DNA of 64,000 nt, from contig CANDGI010000008.1 of the NCBI GenBank assembly GCA_947384285.1, positions 42,834-106,833 of the forward strand, in the 5' to 3' direction. Positions 8,262 through 17,043 of the stretch are shown here, in pieces. Below the pieces are notes generated by a model. It had not been told where the DNA came from and ran no database searches. It was given only the letters and a program-made list of their open reading frames with translations. Source of the DNA: an uncultured Lachnospiraceae bacterium. GTDB taxonomy: Bacteria; Bacillota; Clostridia; Lachnospirales; Lachnospiraceae. Within the stretch, counting starts at the first letter, position 1, and the number at the start of each line of letters is the position of its first letter. A program made the translations under genes and the position numbers.

Positions 8262-9677
8262 ATGGCTCAGAATAAAAAACCGGTTAAGATTACAGAAACC
8301 GTATTACGTGATGCACATCAGTCTCTGATTGCCACCCGTATGACAACAGAACAGATGCTGCCGATTATCGATAAAATGGACCAGGTAGGTTATCACGCAG
8401 TAGAGTGCTGGGGTGGAGCTACCTTTGACGCGTCCCTGCGTTTCTTAAAAGAAGATCCCTGGGAGCGTCTTAGAAAATTAAAAGCAGGTTTTAAGAAGAC
8501 AAAACTGCAGATGCTGTTCCGCGGTCAGAATATTCTTGGCTACCGTCCCTATGCGGATGATGTGGTAGAATATTTTGTGCAGAAATCCATTGCAAACGGA
8601 ATTGATATTATCCGTATTTTTGACTGTCTCAACGATTTGAGGAATCTGCAGACAGCGGTAACTGCTACCAATAAGGAAAAAGGCCATGCGCAGGTTGCCC
8701 TTTCCTATACGCTGGGCGACGCCTACACCTTGGAATATTGGACGGAAATGGCGAAAAAGATTGAGGAGATGGGCGCAAATTCTATCTGTATCAAGGATAT
8801 GGCGGGGCTTTTGACGCCATATAAGGCAGAAGAGCTGGTGAAATCACTGAAAGCAGCTACCAGCCTTCCTATTGAGCTCCACACCCACTATACCTCCGGC
8901 GTTGCGTCCATGACTTACTTAAAGGCAGTGGAGGCAGGGTGCGATATTATCGATACCGCAATGTCACCTCTTGCGCTGGGCACCAGCCAGCCAGCAACCG
9001 AGGTTATGGCGGAGGCATTTAAGGGAACGAAAATGGATCCGGGCTTTGACCAGATGCTGTTAAAAGAAATCGCAGATTATTTCCGCCCAATCCGGGAGGA
9101 AGCATTAAAGAGCGGACTGATGAACCCAAAGGTGCTGGGTGTGGATATCCAGACCTTGCTTTACCAGGTGCCAGGCGGTATGCTCAGCAACATGGTATCA
9201 CAGCTGAAGGAACAGAATGCAGAAGACAAATATATGGAAGTGTTAGAGGAGATTCCAAGGGTGAGAAAAGACCTGGGCGAGCCCCCATTGGTTACGCCTT
9301 CTTCCCAGATTGTGGGAACACAGGCAGTATTCAATGTATTGATGGGCGAGCGTTACAAAGTGGCTACCAAGGAAACCAAAGATGTATTGCTTGGAAAATA
9401 CGGCCAGACCGTAAAGCCCTTCAACCCGGAAATCGTCGACAAGGTATTGGGCGAGGACAAGAAAAATGCTATTACCTGCCGTTATGCAGATTTGCTGGAG
9501 CCTGAGCTTCATAAGATTGAAGAGGAGATGAAGCAGTGGAAGCAGCAGGATGAGGATGTGCTTTCTTATGCATTATTCCCACAGGTTGCAACGGAATTTT
9601 TCAAATACAGGGAAGCACAGCAGACCAAGGTGGATGCAGCTGTTGCAGACACCAAAAACGGCGCATACCCAGTATAG
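8262..9677 (+). CDS. oadA: Oxaloacetate decarboxylase alpha / transcarboxylase 5S-type carboxyltransferase
   Basis: TIM-barrel carboxyltransferase of the HMGL-like family that carboxylates pyruvate from carboxybiotin or runs the reverse with oxaloacetate. Metal and substrate motifs are visible: LRDAHQSLIATRM at the N terminus, IIRIFDCLND near residue 115, and IELHTHYTSG with the metal-binding HTH near residue 207. The length of 471 residues ends after the conserved carboxylase domain with no biotinyl domain, so it resembles transcarboxylase 5S or pyruvate carboxylase subunit B. It is 165 bp after oadB. That gap contains an 8-bp hairpin (8100-8107 with 8117-8124) without a T tract, suggesting processing or differential expression rather than termination. 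Confidence 0.92.
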   Translation: MAQNKKPVKITETVLRDAHQSLIATRMTTEQMLPIIDKMDQVGYHAVECWGGATFDASLRFLKEDPWERLRKLKAGFKKTKLQMLFRGQNILGYRPYADDVVEYFVQKSIANGIDIIRIFDCLNDLRNLQTAVTATNKEKGHAQVALSYTLGDAYTLEYWTEMAKKIEEMGANSICIKDMAGLLTPYKAEELVKSLKAATSLPIELHTHYTSGVASMTYLKAVEAGCDIIDTAMSPLALGTSQPATEVMAEAFKGTKMDPGFDQMLLKEIADYFRPIREEALKSGLMNPKVLGVDIQTLLYQVPGGMLSNMVSQLKEQNAEDKYMEVLEEIPRVRKDLGEPPLVTPSSQIVGTQAVFNVLMGERYKVATKETKDVLLGKYGQTVKPFNPEIVDKVLGEDKKNAITCRYADLLEPELHKIEEEMKQWKQQDEDVLSYALFPQVATEFFKYREAQQTKVDAAVADTKNGAYPV

Positions 9678-9722
9678 AATGACACAGATTGCGGCAGCAT
9701 AAAGAAAAATCATGATAGAATT

Positions 9723-9762
9723 CCTCCTGTTGGTGTTGATGGCATCCACAGGAGGGATTTTT
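9723..9762 (+). terminator. Terminator of the decarboxylase cluster
   Basis: An 8-bp GC-containing stem (9723-9730 with 9748-9755) is followed by GATTTTT. It separates the cluster from the RpiR-type regulator. Confidence 0.75.
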
Positions 9763-9791
9763 AAAAGAAAAATGAAATTGGGGAAGAGAAA

Positions 9792-10682
9792 ATGGGCGGC
9801 GCAGGTGGGTTATTGAACCGGATTAATGAACGATACAAAAGCTTAAGTAAGGGACAAAAGCTTCTTGCTGCTTACATTACAGATAATTATGATCAGGCGG
9901 CATTTTTGACTGCTTCCAGATTGGGACAGGCAGTAGGAGTCAGTGAATCTACCGTTGTCCGGTTTGCATCACAGCTAGGATACAAAGGATACCCGGAATT
10001 CCAGCGGGCCATGGGAGAACTGGTGCAGAGCAAACTGCATGCGGTTCACCGGATGGAAGATGTGTATGGGCGCATCAGCCAGTCTGAAATCCTGGAAACG
10101 GTGCTGAAATCCGATATGGAGCGGATTAAGAATACACTGGAAAATATTGATGCCCATGCCTTTGATTTGGCGGTGGACATGATTTTGGATGCCAGGCGCA
10201 TTTATGTACTGGGGATCAGAAGCTGTGGGTCTTTGGCGGAATTTCTGGCTTTTTACCTGAATATGATGTTTGATGACGTGCGCCTGCTCCACACCAGCAG
10301 TTCCAGTGAATTGCTGGAACAGATGGTGCGTATCGGGAAGGAGGATGTCATGATTGGCATTAGTTTTCCAAGATATTCCATACGTACCTTGAAGGCTATG
10401 GAGCTGGCCAATAACCGCAGCGCAAGGGTAATTACCCTGACAGACAGCGTGCATTCTCCCATGAACCTGTATTCTTCCTGTAACCTGATTGCCAAAAGCG
10501 ATATGTCTTCTGTTTTAGACTCCTTGACAGCGCCCTTAAGCGTAATCAATGCGCTGCTTTTAGCAGTTTGCATGAAGAAGCAGGGGGAAGTGGTTCAGAC
10601 CCTGGAAATGTTGGAGCAGGTCTGGGAGGAATATCAGGTAAACGGCAACGATGAGATAAACTATATCTCAGATATGAAATAA
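9792..10682 (+). CDS. MurR/RpiR-family transcriptional regulator
   Basis: 296-residue regulator with an N-terminal helix-turn-helix of the RpiR type (VSESTVVRFASQLGYKGYPEF, residues about 47-68) and a C-terminal SIS sugar-phosphate-binding domain (IYVLGIRSCGSLAEF near residue 140; VMIGISFPRYS near residue 190). Family members sense phosphorylated sugars. No sugar genes are adjacent, so its target is unclear. It lies between the decarboxylase cluster, which has a terminator, and the flavoprotein at 10711, 28 bp downstream and probably co-transcribed. The start follows GGGGAAGAG. A second, distinct RpiR protein is encoded at 60043-60900. Confidence 0.9.
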   Translation: MGGAGGLLNRINERYKSLSKGQKLLAAYITDNYDQAAFLTASRLGQAVGVSESTVVRFASQLGYKGYPEFQRAMGELVQSKLHAVHRMEDVYGRISQSEILETVLKSDMERIKNTLENIDAHAFDLAVDMILDARRIYVLGIRSCGSLAEFLAFYLNMMFDDVRLLHTSSSSELLEQMVRIGKEDVMIGISFPRYSIRTLKAMELANNRSARVITLTDSVHSPMNLYSSCNLIAKSDMSSVLDSLTAPLSVINALLLAVCMKKQGEVVQTLEMLEQVWEEYQVNGNDEINYISDMK

Positions 10683-10710
10683 TAGTGATGAAATATGGAA
10701 AGATAAGTAT

Positions 10711-11943
10711 ATGGGCAAAGTAATTGTAATCGGCGGCGGGGCAGCAGGGATGATGGCGGCTGTCCAGGCAGGAGCCAGAGGGCATAAGGTCCTGCTGCTG
10801 GAAAAAAATGAAAAATTAGGAAAAAAAATCTACATTACTGGAAAAGGCAGATGTAATCTGACCAATGACTGTGAGATAGAAGACTTGTTTCGAAATGTGC
10901 TTCGGGGCAGCAAATTCTTGTATAGCGCGTTTTATAGCTTCAGCAATGGACAGACCATAGATTTTTTTGAATCCCATGGGCTTCCCACCAAGACGGAGCG
11001 GGGCGGCAGGATATTTCCAGAATCAGATCATTCTTCTGATGTGATACGGACCTTGCAGACGGCCTTGCAAAAAGCAGGCGTGGAGGTAAGCCTTCACACC
11101 CAGGTGCAGGAACTATTGACAGGCCAAGGCGGCCAGATTACAGGCGTGCGCCTGTCAGGTGGAGCGGTAATATCAGCGGATGCGGTGATTGTCGCCACGG
11201 GAGGCTGTTCTTATGCTTCCACTGGTTCCACCGGAGACGGCTACCAGTTTGCCAGGCAGGTAGGCCATAGCGTCACAAAGCTTAGGCCTTCCCTGGTTCC
11301 TTTTGAGACGGCAGAACCCTGGGTGAAGGAATTGCAGGGACTTTCGCTGCGGAATGTCACCGTGCGCATTCGGAAAGAGAAGAAGGTTCTATATGAAGAA
11401 TTTGGAGAAATGCTGTTTACCCACTTTGGAGTAAGCGGTCCTCTGATGTTAAGCGCCAGCAGCATGGTGAATGATTATGCGGAGAAGATGCCCCTGTCCA
11501 TGGAAATTGATTTAAAGCCTGCCCTTACATTGGAACAATTGGACAAGCGGATTCTACGGGATTTTGAAGAAAATAGGAACCGTCAATTTAAAAACGGAGT
11601 GCAGAAGCTGTTTCCTGGGAAACTGCTTCCAGTAATCGTGTCTTTAAGCGGCATTCCTCCAGAGAAAAAGATAAACGAAATCACCAAGGAAGAACGTCAG
11701 AATTTTGCAGAATTAATCAAGGCTTTTCCAGTGGCATTAACCGGATTCCGGGATTTCAACGAGGCAATTATTACCAGAGGAGGCGTTGCATTAAAAGAGA
11801 TTAATCCTTCCACCATGGAATCCAAACTGGTAAAAGGCTTATATTTTGCAGGAGAGGTCTTAGATCTGGATGCGCTGACCGGAGGATTCAACCTGCAGAT
11901 TGCCTGGTCCACCGGCTATCTTGCAGGGAGCAGCGTACAATGA
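10711..11943 (+). CDS. HI0933/BaiN-family NAD(P)/FAD-dependent oxidoreductase
   Basis: Flavoprotein of 410 residues with an N-terminal Rossmann FAD motif (VIGGGAAGMMAAVQAG) and the family motif KKIYITGKGRCNLTND near residue 40. A second glycine-rich stretch (VIVATGGCSYASTGSTGDG) lies near residue 155, and a C-terminal FAD contact (GLYFAGEVLDLDALTGGFN) near residue 380. The family includes BaiN, implicated in bile-acid 7-dehydroxylation in Clostridium scindens, but most members are uncharacterised housekeeping-linked proteins. No bai genes are present here, so bile-acid activity should not be assumed. It precedes cmk and ispH. Confidence 0.88.
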   Translation: MGKVIVIGGGAAGMMAAVQAGARGHKVLLLEKNEKLGKKIYITGKGRCNLTNDCEIEDLFRNVLRGSKFLYSAFYSFSNGQTIDFFESHGLPTKTERGGRIFPESDHSSDVIRTLQTALQKAGVEVSLHTQVQELLTGQGGQITGVRLSGGAVISADAVIVATGGCSYASTGSTGDGYQFARQVGHSVTKLRPSLVPFETAEPWVKELQGLSLRNVTVRIRKEKKVLYEEFGEMLFTHFGVSGPLMLSASSMVNDYAEKMPLSMEIDLKPALTLEQLDKRILRDFEENRNRQFKNGVQKLFPGKLLPVIVSLSGIPPEKKINEITKEERQNFAELIKAFPVALTGFRDFNEAIITRGGVALKEINPSTMESKLVKGLYFAGEVLDLDALTGGFNLQIAWSTGYLAGSSVQ

Positions 11944-11957
11944 CAACGGCAGAAACT

Positions 11958-12068
11958 TTCCTGGCTTCCTTAGCCGGAGTTAGCAGTTCGTTTGCCAAAA
12001 CATTGCCCGATTTGCGTGGCAAAGGGCTATCCTGCCTTAACCTCCGTATTCCAATATAAAAACGTCAG
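11958..12068 (+). repeat. Dispersed palindromic repeat family 1, copy A (right half)
   Basis: Matches the right part of copy B (24030-24445): CTTCCTTAGCC, GTTAGCAGTT, TTTGCGTG and the arm CAAAGGGCTATCCTGCC, then TATTCCAATA. The left half is absent. It fills the gap between the BaiN-like gene and cmk and ends within about 15 bp of the cmk start, so it forms most of the cmk leader. Confidence 0.75.
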
Positions 12069-12082
12069 AATGGAGAAAAGAA

Positions 12083-12757
12083 ATGGCATTTAACATAGCA
12101 ATTGATGGGCCTGCCGGTGCAGGCAAAAGTACTATTGCCAAAAAAGTGGCAAAAGAGTTATCATATATTTATGTAGATACGGGAGCCATGTACCGGGCAA
12201 TGGCGCTATTTTTCCTGCGGCAAGGCATCGGGGCGGAGGATGAAGCGGCAATCAGCCAGGCCTGTGACAGGATAAACGTCACCCTTTCCAATGAACATGG
12301 AGAGCAGCAGGTATATTTAAACGGCGAGAATGTAAATGGATGGATACGAACAGAAGAAGTGGGAACCATGGCGTCCCGTACCAGCATTTATGGAAAGGTG
12401 AGAGAAAAACTTACCCAGCTTCAGAGGGAGCTGGCTCATACCACAGACTTGATTATGGATGGACGGGACATTGGCACCTGTGTGCTGCCAGAAGCCCAGG
12501 TGAAGGTGTATCTGACTGCCAGCGTGGAGACCAGAGGAAAGCGCAGGTTTCTGGAACTGCAGGCAAAAGGCCAGGACTGCCAGCTGGAGAAAATCTGCGA
12601 AGATATCCGAAAACGGGATGAGCAGGATATGAACCGGGAGATTTCTCCGTTAAGGCAGGCAGAGGATGCAGTTCTGATTGACAGTTCCTTTCTTACGATT
12701 GAGGAAGTGGTGGAAAAAATCTTGGCACTTGTAAACAGAACAAAAATGGCGGGATAA
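12083..12757 (+). CDS. cmk: Cytidylate kinase
   Basis: Phosphorylates CMP and dCMP with ATP in pyrimidine nucleotide recycling. The Walker A loop is GPAGAGKSTIAKK at residues 8-20. The CMP-binding region contains VDTGAMYRAMALF, and DGRDIGTCVLP near residue 130 matches the family. The 224-residue length is normal. The start is behind GGAGAAAAG. The order cmk-ispH-rpsA is conserved in many Clostridia and supports the call. Its 5' flank is made almost entirely of a family 1 repeat. Confidence 0.97.
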   Translation: MAFNIAIDGPAGAGKSTIAKKVAKELSYIYVDTGAMYRAMALFFLRQGIGAEDEAAISQACDRINVTLSNEHGEQQVYLNGENVNGWIRTEEVGTMASRTSIYGKVREKLTQLQRELAHTTDLIMDGRDIGTCVLPEAQVKVYLTASVETRGKRRFLELQAKGQDCQLEKICEDIRKRDEQDMNREISPLRQAEDAVLIDSSFLTIEEVVEKILALVNRTKMAG

Positions 12758-12769
12758 TTCAGGCGGCCA

Positions 12770-12868
12770 TTGGCGGCCAAAGAAGGCTAGAGCGGACAAT
12801 CCTGCATTTTTGTCCATATTTTAAGATAAAAAATTCGCTTTAGCCGTAGCAGAAATCAGGAAAGGAAC
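12770..12868 (+). repeat. Family 1 repeat, diverged right end (copy F)
   Basis: Weaker similarity to the right end of copy B: GGCCAAAG, AATCCTGC, GTCCATATT, then TTCGCTTTAGCCGTAGCAG and AGGAAAGGAACCTGG, aligned with GTCCGCTGTAGCAGC and AGGAAAGCAACTGG. It occupies the cmk-ispH gap and supplies the ispH ribosome-site region. Confidence 0.5.
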
Positions 12869-12875
12869 CTGGAAA

Positions 12876-13733
12876 ATGGAAGTGATTTTGGCAGAAAGCG
12901 CTGGGTTTTGCTTTGGAGTAAAACGTGCGGTAGATACGGTTTATGAGCAGGCAGGGCAGAAGAAGGGGAACATCTACACCTATGGCCCGATTATACACAA
13001 TGAGGAAGTGGTAGAGGATTTGGAAAAGAGGGGCGTCCATGTAGTGGGAACGCCGGATGAGCTGGAAAACTGCAAAGACGGAACCCTGGTGATACGGTCC
13101 CATGGGGTAGGCAGAGAGGTTTACGAACTGCTGCAGAAAAAAGGAATTGCTTATGTGGATGCAACCTGCCCTTTTGTGCTGAAAATACATCGGATTGTGG
13201 AACAGTACAGCCGGGAAGGTTATCATGTGGTAATTATCGGCAACAGCAGCCACCCGGAAGTGGAAGGAATTCAGGGCTGGAGCTATAACAAAGAGGAAAC
13301 TACAGTGATTTCTACAGAGAAAGAGGCGGAAAATTTTTCCATTGAAGGGGAAAAAAGGGTATGTATTGTATCTCAGACGACATTTAACAACAAGAAATTT
13401 AAAGAACTAGTTGAAATTATTGAAAAAAAAGGTTATGATATAATTGTTTTAAATACGATTTGCGATGCAACCCAGAAACGGCAGGCGGAAGCTAAGAAAA
13501 TTGCCAGCCAGGTGGATGCTATGATTGTGATTGGAGGAAAGACCAGTTCCAATACGCAGAAGTTATTTGAAATATGTAAAAAAGAATGTGAAAATACTTG
13601 CTATATACAGACACTTGAAGATTTGGATTTCTCTAAATTATGGTCCATTAATAGCGTAGGTATTACCGCAGGGGCTTCTACCCCAAACAAAATTATTGAG
13701 GAGGTTCAAAAAAATGTCAGAAATGAGTTTTGA
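12876..13733 (+). CDS. ispH: 4-hydroxy-3-methylbut-2-enyl diphosphate reductase (LytB)
   Basis: Last enzyme of the MEP isoprenoid pathway; reduces HMBPP to IPP and DMAPP using a [4Fe-4S] cluster. The three cluster cysteines are in AGFCFGVKRAV (residue about 12), VDATCPFVLK (about 96) and NTICDATQKR (about 193). Substrate-contact histidines appear in YGPIIHNEEV and IRSHGVG. The length of 285 residues is normal. Its last 20 bases overlap the start of rpsA in another frame. In many related Clostridia the two are fused in one protein, so this is the unfused but overlapping arrangement. Confidence 0.97.
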   Translation: MEVILAESAGFCFGVKRAVDTVYEQAGQKKGNIYTYGPIIHNEEVVEDLEKRGVHVVGTPDELENCKDGTLVIRSHGVGREVYELLQKKGIAYVDATCPFVLKIHRIVEQYSREGYHVVIIGNSSHPEVEGIQGWSYNKEETTVISTEKEAENFSIEGEKRVCIVSQTTFNNKKFKELVEIIEKKGYDIIVLNTICDATQKRQAEAKKIASQVDAMIVIGGKTSSNTQKLFEICKKECENTCYIQTLEDLDFSKLWSINSVGITAGASTPNKIIEEVQKNVRNEF

Positions 13734-14811
13734 ACAAATGTTGGAAGAATCATTTAAAACAATAAGGAATGGAGAGGTAGTCGAAGGAACCGTTATTGAT
13801 GTGAAACCAGACGAGATCATCTTAAATATTGGTTACAAATCCGATGGAATTATTACCCGGAATGAATATACAAACGAACCGAACGTTGACCTGACTACTA
13901 TGATATCCGTGGGAGACACCATGGAGGCAAAGGTTCTGAAAGTAAATGACGGCGAAGGCCAGGTGATGCTGACTTATAAGCGTCTTGCAGCAGAAAAGGG
14001 AAGCAAGCGCCTGGAAGAGGCATTTAATACCCAGGAGGTGCTTACTGCAAAGGTAGCACAGGTATTGGACGGCGGCCTTGGCGTAGTGATTGATGAGGCA
14101 AGGATTTTTATTCCTGCCAGCCTGGTATCCGATACATATGAAAAGGATTTGGGCAAATACAAGGATCAGGATATTGAATTCGTAATTACAGAATTCAATC
14201 CCCGCAGAAGAAGAATCATTGGGGACAGAAAACAGCTGCTATTGGCTAAAAAAGCAGAATTGCAGAAGGCTCTGTTTGAGAGAATCAACGTAGGGGATGT
14301 TCTGGAAGGAACCGTTAAGAACGTAACAGATTTCGGCGCATTCATTGATTTGGGCGGCGCAGACGGGCTGCTTCACATTTCTGAAATGTCCTGGGGAAGA
14401 GTGGAGAACCCCCGGAAGGTATTTAAAGTAGGCGAAGTAGTAAAAGTATTTATTAAGGATATTAAGGAAAACAAGATTGCGCTGAGCATGAAATTTGAAG
14501 ATGAGAATCCTTGGAAGGATGCAGCTTCCAAATACGCAGCGGGCAATATTGTCACAGGCGTAGTTGCAAGGATGACAGATTTCGGCGCATTCGTAGAGCT
14601 TGCTCCTGGCGTGGATGCACTGCTGCACGTTTCCCAGATTTCCAGGGAACATGTGGAAAAGCCGGCAGATGTACTGAACATCGGACAGGAAATCGAGGCT
14701 AAGATTGTAGATTTCAATGAAGAAGACAAGAAAATCAGCTTGAGTATCAAGGCTCTGCTGAATCCGGCAGAAGAAGTGCAGGAGGATGCAGAAGAATCTG
14801 TAGAAGAATAG
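13714..14811 (+). CDS. rpsA: Ribosomal protein S1-like RNA-binding protein
   Basis: 365 residues with four S1/OB-fold domains. They begin near VVEGTVIDVKPDEIILNIGY, EVLTAKVAQVLDGGLGVVID, GDVLEGTVKNVTDFGAFIDL and GNIVTGVVARMTDFGAFVEL, with an acidic C-terminal tail. Low-GC Gram-positive S1 homologues have about four domains rather than the six of E. coli. The start at 13714 is chosen because GAGGAGG at 13698-13704 lies nine bases upstream. The start falls inside the 3' end of ispH, which implies translational coupling. It binds RNA and may help mRNA loading on the ribosome. Confidence 0.93.
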   Translation: MSEMSFEQMLEESFKTIRNGEVVEGTVIDVKPDEIILNIGYKSDGIITRNEYTNEPNVDLTTMISVGDTMEAKVLKVNDGEGQVMLTYKRLAAEKGSKRLEEAFNTQEVLTAKVAQVLDGGLGVVIDEARIFIPASLVSDTYEKDLGKYKDQDIEFVITEFNPRRRRIIGDRKQLLLAKKAELQKALFERINVGDVLEGTVKNVTDFGAFIDLGGADGLLHISEMSWGRVENPRKVFKVGEVVKVFIKDIKENKIALSMKFEDENPWKDAASKYAAGNIVTGVVARMTDFGAFVELAPGVDALLHVSQISREHVEKPADVLNIGQEIEAKIVDFNEEDKKISLSIKALLNPAEEVQEDAEESVEE

Positions 14812-14822
14812 GGGAAGTTAGC

Positions 14823-15596
14823 ATGGTAGGATATGAGGATTTCAAAAAAGATATTTTTACATTGACCAAGATTGATCTGAATGCTTACAAAGAAAAACAG
14901 ATGAAGCGCAGGATAGAGACGCTGATATCCAAGAACAATATCAAAAGCTACAAAGATTATGTGGCGTTGATTAAAAAGGACGCAGAGAAGTTTGAACAAT
15001 TTGTAAATTTCCTGACAATTAACGTATCGGAATTTTACCGGAATGCAGAACAATGGACGATTTTGGACAAAGAAGTGTTCCCGGCATTGATTCAGCGGTT
15101 TGGGAAGGGGTTAAAAATCTGGAGTGCAGCCTGCTCTACAGGAGATGAACCTTATTCTTTGGTAATGGCTTTGTCAAAGCATATTCCGATTAATCAGATT
15201 AAGATTACCGCCACGGATATTGATAAGCAGGTGCTTGATAAGGCAAGGATGGGTCTTTATAATGAGAAGAGTATTGCCGCCGTTCCGCCGGAATTTAAGA
15301 AGAAATATTTTACCAAGGTAGGCAATTCTTACAAGATAGCGGATGAAATCAAACGCCAGGTGGAATTTAAGGAACATAACCTACTGAAAGACCCTTATCC
15401 TACAGGGTGCCATTTGATTGTATGCAGGAATGTGCTGATTTACTTTACAGAGGATGCCAAGGAGGAGATTTACAAGAAGTTTAATGCCGCATTGGCCAAA
15501 GACGGAATCCTCTTTATTGGCAGTACAGAACAGATTATGAATTACAGGGAACTGAATTATCAGAGAAAACAGTCCTTCTTTTTCCAGAAGCTATGA
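14823..15596 (+). CDS. cheR: CheR-type chemotaxis protein methyltransferase
   Basis: SAM-dependent methyltransferase that methylates glutamates of chemoreceptors. The N-terminal helical domain (residues 1-75) recognises receptors, and the SAM motif is WSAACSTGDEPYSLVMAL near residue 100. The downstream motif IVCRNVLIYF near residue 198 is typical of CheR. The gene sits 11 bp after rpsA behind AGGGGAAG, with no other chemotaxis gene in the window. The partner receptors must be elsewhere, or the enzyme has another target. A strong terminator follows. Confidence 0.9.
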   Translation: MVGYEDFKKDIFTLTKIDLNAYKEKQMKRRIETLISKNNIKSYKDYVALIKKDAEKFEQFVNFLTINVSEFYRNAEQWTILDKEVFPALIQRFGKGLKIWSAACSTGDEPYSLVMALSKHIPINQIKITATDIDKQVLDKARMGLYNEKSIAAVPPEFKKKYFTKVGNSYKIADEIKRQVEFKEHNLLKDPYPTGCHLIVCRNVLIYFTEDAKEEIYKKFNAALAKDGILFIGSTEQIMNYRELNYQRKQSFFFQKL

Positions 15597-15619
15597 GGAT
15601 TTAGGACGGATGTTTACAT

Positions 15620-15663
15620 CTTATCAAAAAGACCGTACAGCAGTGTACGGTCTTTTTGATAAG
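15620..15663. terminator. Bidirectional terminator between cheR and the convergent nuclease gene
   Basis: A perfect 20-bp stem (15620-15639 with 15644-15663) with a GCAG loop. Each arm contains AAAAA/TTTTT, so both strands end in a T run. It serves cheR on the plus strand and the gene at 15752-16849 on the minus strand. Confidence 0.92.
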
Positions 15664-15751
15664 GTAAGACAGGGGACTGCCGGGAAATGAAAATTGATAT
15701 GGGAAATGCTGTGCGTCATGTCTGTGTGAAAAAGGAGCGCCTGCATTTTTT

Positions 15752-16849
15752 CTATTTATGGAAAGCGCACTCCAGCAAATGCATAGCATATTTTTTCAGA
15801 TTTTCTTTGGAGCTTGTAAAGGCTTCTGTTAGTTCAAAATATGAGGTTTTATCCTGATATCCCTGTTTTAAGCCAGGGGAAAATAATTCCTGGTATTGGG
15901 GAAGGAAGCAGCCAGACTTTCTCACATAGCAGGTGGCGGCAGCTGCCTGGATGCGAAAATTTTTGTCCACATAGGATGCGACGCTTTTGTGGATTGCCAT
16001 ATCTTCTGTGGGAAGGTAATAGTAGTCTTTGTAATTTGGATAGAAATATTTTAATTCTCCGTCATAGAGGGGGATGCGCAGTTTTGCCTGGCATTGGGAT
16101 CCAGCGGCATAAATTTCCCCTGCGGTATAGGAAAAATGCTTTGGCAGGGGCAGCTTCAAATCCAGTGTCAAAATCAATTCCTGGCCCACTGCGCTCTCAT
16201 AGGTTTCCCAGCTGTGCTTTTCCCAGGATGCAACCTGAAAATTTCCTTCAAAAAGACAGGGATAGGCAAGGAGAGGAAGCAGAGCGGGCATTCCAGTGAT
16301 ATCTTCAAGGTTATGAAGCTTCAGAAGGGCACAGGCTTCTTCCGAAGGGTTCTTTGTATATTCCTGGTAGATGGGAATCAAATCGCCGCCGGAATATGCA
16401 TCGTCCCGTGGAATTCCAAGAAATTCTTCCAGTGTTTTCTGTTTTAGGCTGGGCAGGTTCAGGATGGTTTTATATTTGGAGAGCTGCTTGTAAATATCAA
16501 GATGACGGAAGGAATCTAGATGTTCCGGCATCTTATGATGGGCGCAGCGGCTCTTTAAGAAAGGCACATCGAAGCCTGTCCCGTTAAAGGAAATCAAGGT
16601 ATCGCAGGAGGATAAAGCATTCAGGAAAGCAGAGATTAGTTCAGGTTCTTCCGAAAGGTTTTCTGCAAATAATTGGGTGGCGCAAATCTTATCCGCTGTT
16701 CTGCAGGCGTATCCAATCATGTATACTTGGCTTTGGGCAGCGGAAAAGCCTGTGGTTTCAATGTCGAAAAAAATTGTGGCTGGGGTGAAGTATTCTTTTA
16801 TATAGGGATTCCCAGCTGCGGGAGTGAATGTTGTCTGCCAGGTTTTCAT
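15752..16849 (-). CDS. Ribonuclease H-like 3'-5' exonuclease domain protein (YprB/COG3359 type)
   Basis: 365-residue protein with a DEDD-type exonuclease core. Exo I is TIFFDIETTGFSAAQ near residue 25, Exo II LISFNGTGFDVPFLKSRC near residue 87, and Exo III includes LHNLEDITGM near residue 182, consistent with two-metal nuclease chemistry. The C-terminal half is a family-specific region of unknown role. The start at 16849 is preferred because GGAGGG sits eight bases upstream; the frame stays open further upstream without a good ribosome site. The family is common in Firmicutes, but its substrate is not settled. Confidence 0.85.
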   Translation of the reverse strand: MKTWQTTFTPAAGNPYIKEYFTPATIFFDIETTGFSAAQSQVYMIGYACRTADKICATQLFAENLSEEPELISAFLNALSSCDTLISFNGTGFDVPFLKSRCAHHKMPEHLDSFRHLDIYKQLSKYKTILNLPSLKQKTLEEFLGIPRDDAYSGGDLIPIYQEYTKNPSEEACALLKLHNLEDITGMPALLPLLAYPCLFEGNFQVASWEKHSWETYESAVGQELILTLDLKLPLPKHFSYTAGEIYAAGSQCQAKLRIPLYDGELKYFYPNYKDYYYLPTEDMAIHKSVASYVDKNFRIQAAAATCYVRKSGCFLPQYQELFSPGLKQGYQDKTSYFELTEAFTSSKENLKKYAMHLLECAFHK

Positions 16850-17043
16850 TTGTGGCCCTCCGTTCTGTAAATCTATCGAATGTCTGTCGCTATTATATGA
16901 TAAATTTCTTGAATTTTCAAATAGTATGGAGAATTGAAAAAATTTCTTGATGACGGCAATGAGATCCATGTTAAGTTGAACATACCCAAAAGGCAGTATT
17001 TTTATGCAGTGAGAAAGGAAAAAAGTGCGGGGCGCCACAGCTT

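Noticed and set aside
10711-11943. Considered calling the flavoprotein a bile-acid enzyme (BaiN)
   Set aside because: The family is broad, no other bai genes are present, and the neighbours are housekeeping genes.
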